The notes under the pieces were generated by a model, which was not told the origin of the DNA, made no database searches, and saw nothing but the letters and a program-made list of their open reading frames with translations. DNA of 64,000 nucleotides from Verrucomicrobiia bacterium (lineage in GTDB: Bacteria; Verrucomicrobiota; Verrucomicrobiia; Verrucomicrobiales; Akkermansiaceae): the NCBI GenBank assembly GCA_947462875.1, contig CANHQJ010000010.1, positions 1 to 64,000 on the forward strand, in the 5' to 3' direction. A program made the position numbers and the translations under genes. How positions within the stretch are numbered: position 1 is the first letter of the stretch; the number at the start of each line of letters is the position of its first letter. Positions 1 through 6,391 of this stretch are shown here, in pieces.

Positions 1-564
1 TAAGGTAGCCGAATCCACGATTGTTACTCTCCGCTCCTGATGGTGATAGCTCTCGGGGGCGAACACTCGCAATACTGCCACGGTTGCCGTTTGCTTTTTC
101 TGCGGCTCGCAAGGCGGCAAGTTCCCACATTCGCAGTTCGCTGATTGGTTGGGGATCGAATTGAGTGGAGAGGACATAACAATGAGAATCTAGCTCATCT
201 AAAGCAGGTCGTCGATGACAAAGGATTCTGGCTTTCAGTTTTTTGTAAAGTGCTGGCTACCATCACCAGACCTTACGAACAGAATCCTCTTTTTAACAAG
301 CGTCGCGCCTGCGCCCACGATACGGGACCACATAGCAGGCGACCCCGGACTGTCTTCGGTGCTGAACTGAACGATATCGACTTTTCTGCCTTATCCGGCT
401 TGCTTTCTTGCTGCTTCAACTCCGTTTTTTGCCCATTGTGGAGCGGTTGATTCATCGACGGCGAGATAGGTGCTTCCAAGGACATTGCGATGGGACTGTA
501 TAAGTTTGAAATTGTACTGTCGAGATGAAAGGTCTGGCCGAGCACACGATGTGAAATATGGCAG
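1..564. other. Left edge of the element, no confident gene
   Basis: No reading frame here looks convincingly coding. On the minus strand one frame stays open from about 255 to the window edge, with a Met at 130, and would begin MWELAALRAAEKANGNRGS. It could be the start of a gene truncated by the window. Another minus frame at 273-578 and a plus frame at 145-450 are open for about 100 codons each, but their composition is not protein-like. This may be non-coding or decayed element DNA. Confidence 0.4.
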
Positions 565-888
565 TCATTTTTGCCCATTTTCTGCTGAATCCAGCATTCG
601 CCGAAGAGCCGCTCTGGCGGTAGGGCTGTTTTTCACTCTCTCCAGGATGGCGGAGTCATTTTCTGACAGGTTCGCGGTGATGACCTCCTGACGTTCCACG
701 GGCCTGCCGTGCTTGTAGGCGAGTGCAAGAGTAGCGGCCTGCAACCGGGTCTTGTGATCGGGCTCCACGGTGCCGCTGCGGGTCGTCTGGGTAGCGGTCA
801 GTGCATCGCGAATGGCAATCGCGATCTGCTCGTCCGGGAGTTCCGTGGCGAGTGCTTCGGCGAGTGTGTTAGTGGGGGGCGGTTTCAT
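565..888 (-). CDS. 107-aa phage-type hypothetical protein
   Basis: The protein is acidic and helical. Its middle part (PDHKTRLQAATLALAYKHG, then RPVERQEV) resembles the small helical DNA-packaging or terminase small-subunit-like proteins of phages, but I cannot assign a family. The ATG at 886-888 was chosen because it overlaps the stop of the 58-aa ORF upstream by ATGA, suggesting translational coupling. The frame stays open to 1095, but that longer form would run through the well-formed 58-aa gene in another frame. It is the most distal gene of the primase transcript that I can define. Confidence 0.55.
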   Translation of the reverse strand: MKPPPTNTLAEALATELPDEQIAIAIRDALTATQTTRSGTVEPDHKTRLQAATLALAYKHGRPVERQEVITANLSENDSAILERVKNSPTARAALRRMLDSAENGQK

Positions 889-1061
889 TTTTTGCGGATG
901 ATTCGGGTTATGCGGCGGACGGGTTTTTCTACGAGGAATTCTGCGACGAGTTTTTCGCGGATGGCGGCCGGCAGTTCGCACAGAAACTCCGCAATGCGTT
1001 CCGGTGGGAATGCTTCGGCCAACGCGCGGGTGTATTTTTCGATCTGGTTTTCTTGTTTCAT
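885..1061 (-). CDS. 58-aa hypothetical protein of the element
   Basis: A short ORF with clearly protein-like composition, starting MKQENQIEKYTRALAEAF and ending in a basic tail (RRITRIIRKK). It is predicted almost entirely helical, with an acidic first half and a cationic C-terminus. The TGA overlaps the ATG of the following 107-aa gene, the sort of arrangement expected in a compact phage operon. No family recognised. It could be a small DNA-binding or regulatory protein, but nothing in the sequence proves this. Confidence 0.5.
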   Translation of the reverse strand: MKQENQIEKYTRALAEAFPPERIAEFLCELPAAIREKLVAEFLVEKPVRRITRIIRKK

Positions 1062-1091
1062 TTGGTTTCGGTGTTGTTGGATGAGTTTCCT

Positions 1092-1202
1092 TCATGGCAT
1101 CGAGCGTGTGATGGCTTCAAAGAGCATGAAGAGTAGAATGGCGATGATTGCGGCGGTGATGAAGTTGTTCATTGGTTCTGGTGGTGGTGATTGATTTTGC
1201 AT
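1092..1202 (-). CDS. 36-aa single-pass membrane peptide
   Basis: The ORF begins MQNQSPPPEPMNNFITAAI, continues with a hydrophobic stretch (AIIAILLFMLF, roughly residues 17-27) and ends EAITRSMP. The layout is a proline-rich N-terminus, one transmembrane helix and a short tail. It sits just downstream of the primase terminator, in line with the two small genes to its left. Such tiny membrane peptides are common in phages and satellites, but the function is unknown and the ORF could be fortuitous. Confidence 0.35.
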   Translation of the reverse strand: MQNQSPPPEPMNNFITAAIIAILLFMLFEAITRSMP

Positions 1203-1238
1203 GATTTTAAATTTGTGGATTTTTGATCTGATTTAATA

Positions 1239-1362
1239 GGGACAGGAACGGGACAAAAAGCGTCCCTCTATAGAGGGACGCATTGTCCCGTCCCGTTTCT
1301 AGTCAGGACATTTTTTAATTGTCCCAAACTTGTCCCGTTTGTCCCGTTTGGTTAATTGTCCA
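1239..1362. repeat. Cluster of TGTCCC/GGGACA repeats, possible replication iterons
   Basis: The hexamer TGTCCC or its complement occurs at 1239-1244, 1250-1255, 1284-1289, 1320-1325, 1331-1336 and 1340-1345, most often extended to TGTCCCGT. The first two copies are in one orientation and the rest in the other, on either side of the palindrome at 1260-1281. An AT-rich stretch (about 1204-1238) lies beside them. The cluster overlaps the 3' end of the primase-helicase gene, where phage-satellite origins with iterons are known to sit. Part of it encodes the C-terminal TGQTGQ of the primase, so coding repetition is an alternative. Confidence 0.5.
1255..1281 (-). terminator. Rho-independent terminator after the primase-helicase gene
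   Basis: Positions 1260-1281 form a perfect 22-bp palindrome with TATA at its centre. On the minus strand it is followed directly by five T residues (1259-1255). It lies 34 bases beyond the stop of the minus-strand primase gene. The structure fits an intrinsic terminator. A perfect palindrome among direct repeats could also be a protein-binding site. Confidence 0.7.
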
Positions 1363-3474
1363 AGTGCCACGTTTGTTTTTCTTCAATACGCCAAGGATTT
1401 CCGCGCGCTGCATCTGCTTCTTAATGGTCTCTGGTTTCGGTGGTGTTTTTGTCCCCTTTATGTCCCAAATGATTTTTGCGGCTTGCTCTGGTGATAAATC
1501 GGGACAAGCGCATGTTGTCCCGGTTTCATCCGTAGCAAGGTCAAAAATCTCACTCCATTTTTCCCGCTCCTTGGTCACCTTGGCGTTTTCTTTCGCCTGT
1601 CCCACAATCTGCGAGTAGATGCCAAGAGTTGCATGCATGCATTGCTGCTTGTCCCATGCAAAGCACAACCCATGCTGTTTAGGGATTGAGCCGTGGCGGT
1701 TATCGTTTCCATAGATTGTGGAAATGTCGGTGTTCGGGTCTTTATCAATGCGAAGATTGGCGTAGCCTTTCCTTGCAAGTTCACTCCCGAAGTGTCCGCG
1801 TGTTTTGCCTGTTTCAGTGCCAGGGTTTTCATGAATCACTACGATGATGCAGCAATTAAATTCCTGTGCAATCCTCATCATTTCAGCCACGACATCGCAT
1901 GCAATCTCGGTGCTGTTTACGTCCTTCACGAAGTCCGCGCCACCGTCTAACACGATGCAATCAATCTTGCCCTTTTCTGCGAGTTTTTTCACTTTCAAAC
2001 GCAATATGTCCATGCGTTCTCTCATGCTAAACTTTCCAATTGGGTAACTGTATAGACGCTCGATCTCTGCGATGCCTGAGCGTTTCCTTGCCCGTTCTAC
2101 GCAAGCGTGATGATCTGCGGGTGATTGCTCGGTGTCAAAGTGTAGAATTGCTCCTGTTGCTTCTCCAATCCAAGCAAAGCCTAGAGTGTCACCCTGTGCA
2201 TGACATGCGCCACGGATTGCAACACCAACGGCAGATGTCACCGTGCCAGTCTTGCCCGTCTTTACCTTCGAGCCGATCACGCTGAGATTTCCGCGCGCTC
2301 CTATTGGAATACCTAAGAACGTAAGACAAACCTCATCGGGTGGCGGTGGCTTATTCGGATCGTAGCGCACTTCTTCCAGTCGTTTCAGCAAGTCGGCTTC
2401 ATATTCTGCCTGTGTGAGCTGTGGTTTATTCGACTGATTATTTTCTGGAGTATGAATCAATTCAGTAAACTGTTTTTTTACATCGCTCTCGGTCGGTGAT
2501 GCCTTTGCAATCCAGTCGTTCGGGTCTTCGTAGCCTTCCGGCGCTTGGGAGTATGAAAACATGCAGTCAGCGGGTATGCTCGCCCTCACACTCTCCAACC
2601 ACTTCTGCGCGGGGGTCTTACCGTCCTTGCCCTTCTTTGCGTCCGGATCGTTCTGCACGATCGCTATGATGCGAGTGGTCTTGCTGATAAGCGATGAAAC
2701 GTCTGTGTTCGATGACGCTCCCCGCGTGACGATGTAGGCGTAATACGCATCATGCTCCCAATGCCGGAGCGCGGCCATCACTGCGAACGCATCCCACTGG
2801 CTTTCCAGAATGAACGTGGTGTTCGCCAGTTTCGGATCACCGATGATGAGCGCGCTATTGGTGCCGCCTTTCGGATCGTAATACCACGTATCTTTTTCGT
2901 GGTCTTTCACATGGCACCGCACGACTTCGCCGTCCTCATAGACGGGGAACGCAACGTGACCATTGTAAAGGCCGATGAGTTTCTTTTCCTTGAGATACTG
3001 AATCGCCCTCTGATCAATGCCGCGGTTGATCGCCACGGATTCGACATACTCGTCGGTGAAATTGTTGACTCGCGACTCCCACAAGGCCACGAATTTATTC
3101 GCTTTCTTCGGTTGCTTCGGTTCGGGTTTGGCTTCCACTTTCCCGTCCGCCATATCGTCAGACAGTCGGATGATGCGACCGTTTTTCACTCCCTTGGGTG
3201 CGTCGTCGATGACATGCCCGGTGATGAGCTCGGCGGCTTCCTTGAAAGAAACGGCCTTGATCGCCTGGACGAATGAGAAAATGTCTCCGCTCGCTCCGCA
3301 GCCAAAGCATTTGTAAATGCCAAGCTTCGGATTGACCTTGAAGCTGCCGGATTTTTCGTTGTGGAACGGGCAGCATGCGGTGTTGTTCTTGTCGAGATCG
3401 ATGAACCGCTTCACCACGGAAACGATGTCGTACTGCTCGCGGATTCGGTCGAGTTCTTGTTGTGGTATCTTCAT
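1315..3474 (-). CDS. CHC2 zinc-finger primase fused to RecA-like helicase (719 aa)
   Basis: Replication initiator of the element. The N-terminus is a DnaG/phage-type CHC2 zinc finger with ligands C35, H38, C56 and C59. A toprim-like region follows at about 215-325 (FILESQWDAFAVMAAL, then a span ending DPNDW). The C-terminal half is a RecA/RepA-type ATPase with Walker A at 401-409 (GSKVKTGKT) and Walker B ending in D510 (IDCIVLD). A sensor-like segment follows (IIVVIHENP). It should unwind and prime DNA at the element's own origin, as in P4 alpha-type or satellite Pri-Rep proteins. The ATG at 3474 overlaps the stop of the small gene upstream. It ends in a TGQTGQ repeat encoded by the iteron-like DNA. 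Confidence 0.85.
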   Translation of the reverse strand: MKIPQQELDRIREQYDIVSVVKRFIDLDKNNTACCPFHNEKSGSFKVNPKLGIYKCFGCGASGDIFSFVQAIKAVSFKEAAELITGHVIDDAPKGVKNGRIIRLSDDMADGKVEAKPEPKQPKKANKFVALWESRVNNFTDEYVESVAINRGIDQRAIQYLKEKKLIGLYNGHVAFPVYEDGEVVRCHVKDHEKDTWYYDPKGGTNSALIIGDPKLANTTFILESQWDAFAVMAALRHWEHDAYYAYIVTRGASSNTDVSSLISKTTRIIAIVQNDPDAKKGKDGKTPAQKWLESVRASIPADCMFSYSQAPEGYEDPNDWIAKASPTESDVKKQFTELIHTPENNQSNKPQLTQAEYEADLLKRLEEVRYDPNKPPPPDEVCLTFLGIPIGARGNLSVIGSKVKTGKTGTVTSAVGVAIRGACHAQGDTLGFAWIGEATGAILHFDTEQSPADHHACVERARKRSGIAEIERLYSYPIGKFSMRERMDILRLKVKKLAEKGKIDCIVLDGGADFVKDVNSTEIACDVVAEMMRIAQEFNCCIIVVIHENPGTETGKTRGHFGSELARKGYANLRIDKDPNTDISTIYGNDNRHGSIPKQHGLCFAWDKQQCMHATLGIYSQIVGQAKENAKVTKEREKWSEIFDLATDETGTTCACPDLSPEQAAKIIWDIKGTKTPPKPETIKKQMQRAEILGVLKKNKRGTWTINQTGQTGQVWDN

Positions 3475-3650
3475 CTCCCGACCTCCTCATCTTTATCGTT
3501 TGGGGTTGGTGAGTCGAACGTATGAAGCTGATGAGAGAGAGGAGCTTTTGTTTGCTCCTTCTCATCTCGCAAACGCTGTTCGGGGAATTCATGCTGGATA
3601 ATCCACTTGAGGCGACAAGTTTGCCGATCCTTGCAATGATGATGACTCAT
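3471..3650 (-). CDS. 59-aa hypothetical protein upstream of primase
   Basis: A small hydrophilic protein starting MSHHHCKDRQTCRLKW. Its N-terminal HHHC and a second Cys at position 11 could bind a metal. The start at 3650 is favoured by a near-perfect Shine-Dalgarno (AAGGAGGT on the minus strand, 3657-3664) about seven bases upstream, one of the clearest in the window. The TGA overlaps the primase ATG by four bases. The frame is open further up to 3749, giving a 92-aa alternative that lacks such a ribosome-binding site. Function unknown. Confidence 0.55.
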   Translation of the reverse strand: MSHHHCKDRQTCRLKWIIQHEFPEQRLRDEKEQTKAPLSHQLHTFDSPTPNDKDEEVGR

Positions 3651-3811
3651 AGCAGCACCTCCTTCGTCATGGAAGCCGTTCCTTGATGTGCTTGTTTCGC
3701 CTTTCAAGTAGTTGATGAGGCTAACTCGTTGTGAAATGAATGTTTTCATGCGCTAACATTTTAGTTGTAAGCCGCCTGAATGGATGTAGACTTTGGGCAG
3801 ATGAAAGCTTG

Positions 3812-3840
3812 CGAGTCCGATCCAGTTCTGGGTCGGCTCG
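3812..3840. other. Imperfect inverted repeat between HTH and primase transcription units
   Basis: The arms CGAG-CCGA-CCAG and CTGG-TCGG-CTCG pair around a two-base loop with two interruptions. A T-rich run follows on the plus strand. It sits just beyond the 3' end of the minus-strand HTH gene. It could be a terminator or an operator; no plus-strand gene feeds into it, so an operator is at least as likely. Confidence 0.35.
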
Positions 3841-3846
3841 TTTGTT

Positions 3847-4071
3847 TTAGACGGGGTCGATGGGGTTAATTTTGAAACGGCGATCTAAGGAAGCACGCAC
3901 GGCTTCTGGCTCGCAGAAAACCCTTTTTCCCACCTTTAAAATCGGGAAAAATTTTCTGGCTCTCCATTCCGCCCAGGTGCGCTTTGATGGCGCTGATGGA
4001 CCTGTCCCGAATAGTATTTCTCGGCACTCATCGAGGCCGACGTATCGTTGTTGTTGCAGTTGGTTACTCAT
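3847..4071 (-). CDS. AlpA/excisionase-type helix-turn-helix protein (74 aa)
   Basis: A small winged-HTH DNA-binding protein of the MerR-like/HTH_17 type. The segment from RTWAEWRARKFFPILKVGKR to VFCEPEAVRASL is the classic layout of AlpA, Xis and phage excisionases: recognition helix, then a wing, then a tail helix. The start ATG at 4071 was chosen over an upstream TTG (4080). It lies between the primase operon and the integrase, where such proteins control excision or switch on element transcription. Whether it acts as excisionase, activator or both cannot be read from the sequence. Confidence 0.75.
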   Translation of the reverse strand: MSNQLQQQRYVGLDECREILFGTGPSAPSKRTWAEWRARKFFPILKVGKRVFCEPEAVRASLDRRFKINPIDPV

Positions 4072-4146
4072 AACGAGCAAACAAATGCATAATACCTAAA
4101 ATAAATACGTGGGTCTCAAGTATTAGACTTGTCCCCTATGTATTTT

Positions 4147-4962
4147 TCACTTCCTACTTTTTCCTCTTCCTCCGGCGGGTAGCCAACTAAAACACAAGCG
4201 CTCCATAAGCGAGTCAAACGTAGATTCTGCAATGAGTTGTGGGTTTGGAACTGCATTTTCAAAGATGCTCCTTACGGCCTTTTTCGTCGGCACCCCACCA
4301 GCGGTTTGAGCAGCGATTTCAACAGATTTGAAAAAAATTTTGTAACGATCATCGACAGGGAGAGATTCAATATGAGCAATCTTGTTAATCCACGTACCTA
4401 GCCGAATCAAGAAATCCCCAGCTCCGTCATCTTGTATTTTCACAATCAACCATTCGCCGATATGCTTTTCAAATCTGCTCTCGTCTTTGGATATTTCCTC
4501 CCAAAATTTTAAGTTCGCTTCGGATATAGCTTTACCTGTGGTCTCTTCTAATTCGTTGGACAGTCGCCTGATTGCAAGCATTCGCCAGTGAGATGCTATC
4601 GCGGCATCACTAATGTCATGTTTCTTAAAGCGTTGCCGTAGCGCCATAAGTAAAAGAAGCTCGCCCTTGGGAATATGCAATTCATCAACTGGCGAATCGC
4701 TAGAATTCTTGCAGCCACCCTTTGCCAAATGAGGAAAGTGTAATTTCAAGTCATTCAGCAAAGCATGATATTTTCGAGTTTTTTTGTCGAATAATAAGAA
4801 ACCAGATGTTGCGTCATTCTTTTCGTGTGCGATCCAGAATTCAGGAGTTTCAGAACGAACATACTTCGTTTTATCAGCTTTGACCGATAAAGCATCTGGC
4901 GTTTTTTCTGGCTTAGCAATTGGCTTCTTGGCTGCCGTTTTTTTTGCTGGTCTTTTCATCAT
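4147..4962 (-). CDS. 271-aa protein of unknown function, possible cargo
   Basis: No family recognised. The N-terminus is a Lys/Ala/Pro-rich basic tail (MMKRPAKKTAAKKPIAKPEK), like a histone H1 tail. A mixed alpha/beta section follows (GFLLFDKKTRKYHALLNDL), then a mostly helical acidic body to the end. There is no signal peptide or membrane segment, so it should be cytoplasmic. The DNA is visibly richer in A and T than the chromosomal genes to the right, suggesting separate acquisition. It sits between integrase and HTH gene, a position where satellites and prophages often carry accessory genes, including anti-phage genes. That role is inference only. Confidence 0.65.
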   Translation of the reverse strand: MMKRPAKKTAAKKPIAKPEKTPDALSVKADKTKYVRSETPEFWIAHEKNDATSGFLLFDKKTRKYHALLNDLKLHFPHLAKGGCKNSSDSPVDELHIPKGELLLLMALRQRFKKHDISDAAIASHWRMLAIRRLSNELEETTGKAISEANLKFWEEISKDESRFEKHIGEWLIVKIQDDGAGDFLIRLGTWINKIAHIESLPVDDRYKIFFKSVEIAAQTAGGVPTKKAVRSIFENAVPNPQLIAESTFDSLMERLCFSWLPAGGRGKSRK

Positions 4963-4989
4963 GTCTATTTGGTCAGTGGTGTAAACTGC

Positions 4990-6255
4990 TTAGATGACTT
5001 TGAGCTTTTGTTTCTGAGGCATCACTTTTTTGATCACTGCGTGGCCCTTCGCCGTCCGAGGGTACACAGAGAAAAACTTCGCCCCGTCTTCCCGCGTATG
5101 TAGGTTCAGGTAGTGGCGTTTGACGATCGTTTCGGAGTTGCCGGCCTGCAATGCGGCGTCCCCTACGGACCGGTGCAAGGCGACGTGGTAGCTGATGAAG
5201 CTGTGGCGCATTTCATCGTGCTTGAGCTTATGGTCCATGCGGATCTTGGCGATCCTCCTTTTGTAGTTCGTTGGCAAGATCGGCTTGCAGTAGGCCTGTA
5301 GCCATGCCGCGAGGTTGGGGGGAATCTCCACCTGCCGCTGTTGACGCGTTTTTGATATGCCTGCCGGAATCGTGATGACGTTGGTATCCAGATTGATGAG
5401 CTGTTTCTCTCTATCGTTCATGCGCTGTGCTTCCTCTGGGCGGATCCCGGCAAAGTAGCAGAGCGCGAAATAGGGGATCAATTCGCCCCCATCTGCCATG
5501 AGGCTGGTGAAAAGCGATAGCACTTTTTCAGGACTGGACGTAGTGGGGTGCAGTGCTTGCTCTTCCCTCACGATCTTGTTTTTGTGACGAATCACCTGCT
5601 CCACCGGATTGATGAAGCAGTAGGGCCGCTTGGTAGCCAGGTCTTTTTCCATGCACCATTTGAAGAACGCATGCAGCTCGTCCCGGTAGTTGTTCCATGT
5701 CTTGCGGGAAATCTTCTCAGACTCACCGACACGAATCGACTTGAGAAACAGGGTGATCTGTTCGCTCGTGATGGTATGCACGTCGGCGTTGTTCGCGGCA
5801 TCGGCGAATCGCTTCAGCGAGCGTTTCAGAGCATTGATGGTCCGATCCCTGAGCAGGCTCTCTTTATCCTCGATGTAGCGTGAGATCGCATTGGTGAGGG
5901 CAATGGTGTAGTCTGGAGCGCGATGGTTCACCAAGAAGTATTTCACGGCCTCGGTGAGGGAGTAGATACCGAGAGCCTCATAAGCCCGGCATGCTTCGTC
6001 GTGCTTTTCCTGAGTGAGGGAGGAAAGGATCATGTGCTGCTGCCGGCCCGCATTCTCCATGGAGATGCGTTTCATCGATGCGAACGTTTTGGCTTTCGTC
6101 TCATCCGAGAAGAACTTGCGCTGCCATTTCCCGTTTTCTTGCCAACCTTGAACGAGGTGAGTGAGATAGCCATTGCGCATCACCTGCCGAATGGTAATTT
6201 CAGATGCTGACGTTTTTGGGGCGATTGTGCGCGTGCGTTTCGTCGTCTTGCTCAT
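4990..6255 (-). CDS. int: Tyrosine recombinase (integrase), 421 aa
   Basis: Catalyses site-specific integration and excision of the element. The arm-binding and core-binding region covers about residues 20-230, with a SAM-like helical section at 110-200. The catalytic domain shows R272 (AGIRPEE), K302 (SKTRQQR), the second box DEMRHSF with R350 and H351, and the nucleophile Y382 (KRHYLN). The position usually holding His before the second Arg is Asp347, a variant common among phage integrases. The gene starts about 95 bases from the tRNA fragment at the right boundary, the standard layout for an element that carries its own integrase next to the attachment site. A repeat-rich leader separates the two. 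Confidence 0.92.
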   Translation of the reverse strand: MSKTTKRTRTIAPKTSASEITIRQVMRNGYLTHLVQGWQENGKWQRKFFSDETKAKTFASMKRISMENAGRQQHMILSSLTQEKHDEACRAYEALGIYSLTEAVKYFLVNHRAPDYTIALTNAISRYIEDKESLLRDRTINALKRSLKRFADAANNADVHTITSEQITLFLKSIRVGESEKISRKTWNNYRDELHAFFKWCMEKDLATKRPYCFINPVEQVIRHKNKIVREEQALHPTTSSPEKVLSLFTSLMADGGELIPYFALCYFAGIRPEEAQRMNDREKQLINLDTNVITIPAGISKTRQQRQVEIPPNLAAWLQAYCKPILPTNYKRRIAKIRMDHKLKHDEMRHSFISYHVALHRSVGDAALQAGNSETIVKRHYLNLHTREDGAKFFSVYPRTAKGHAVIKKVMPQKQKLKVI

Positions 6256-6257
6256 GT

Positions 6258-6317
6258 GTGCATCCTAGTGCATCTCTCCGACTCTGGCAACAACTATTGC
6301 ACTGTTTGTTGCACTGT
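6258..6317. repeat. Short direct repeats between integrase and attachment site
   Basis: Two direct repeat pairs lie here. GTGCATC is at 6258-6264 and 6268-6274, spaced 10 bases (one helical turn). TTGCACTGT is at 6297-6305 and 6309-6317, spaced 12 bases. Lambda-type integrases and excisionases bind short arm-type repeats beside the crossover site, so these are good candidates for Int or Xis binding. They could also be an operator for the integrase gene. Confidence 0.45.
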
Positions 6318-6349
6318 ATTTTTTTTCCCTTTATTTATGTGGTTTGTTT

Positions 6350-6377
6350 GCAGGTTCGAAACCTGCACCGCGCACCA
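6350..6377 (+). other. tRNA 3'-end fragment, right attachment site (attR)
   Basis: The sequence holds a complete T arm (GCAGGTTCGAAACCTGC, 6350-6366), the 3' half of an acceptor stem (ACCGCGC, 6367-6373), a discriminator A and CCA (6375-6377). The DNA just before it is AT-rich and does not resemble the rest of a tRNA, so the gene is cut at this point. This is the scar left when an element integrates into a tRNA 3' end. The intact tRNA, whose 5' strand should begin GCGCGGT, should lie at the left end of the element outside the window. The anticodon cannot be inferred. Confidence 0.8.
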
Positions 6378-6391
6378 TGTTTTTCTGCCAT

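Larger units (their letters stand above)
1..6377. mobile_element. Right-hand part of an integrated element, phage-satellite-like
   Basis: All genes here run on the minus strand. From the right junction inward they are a tyrosine integrase, an unknown protein, a small excisionase-type HTH protein, a CHC2 primase-helicase and several tiny overlapping ORFs. The right boundary is the 3' end of a tRNA gene at 6350-6377, the usual target of tyrosine integrases. The left end lies outside the window. The order int - alpA-like - primase/rep is what is known from Gram-negative phage-inducible islands. No capsid, portal, tail, conjugation or partition gene is seen in this part. That it is a satellite rather than a cryptic prophage end is inference. 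Confidence 0.75.

Noticed and set aside
3471-3749. Longer 92-aa form of the small gene before the primase
   Set aside because: The start at 3650 has a near-perfect Shine-Dalgarno, while the longer form has none and its extra N-terminus is not protein-like.
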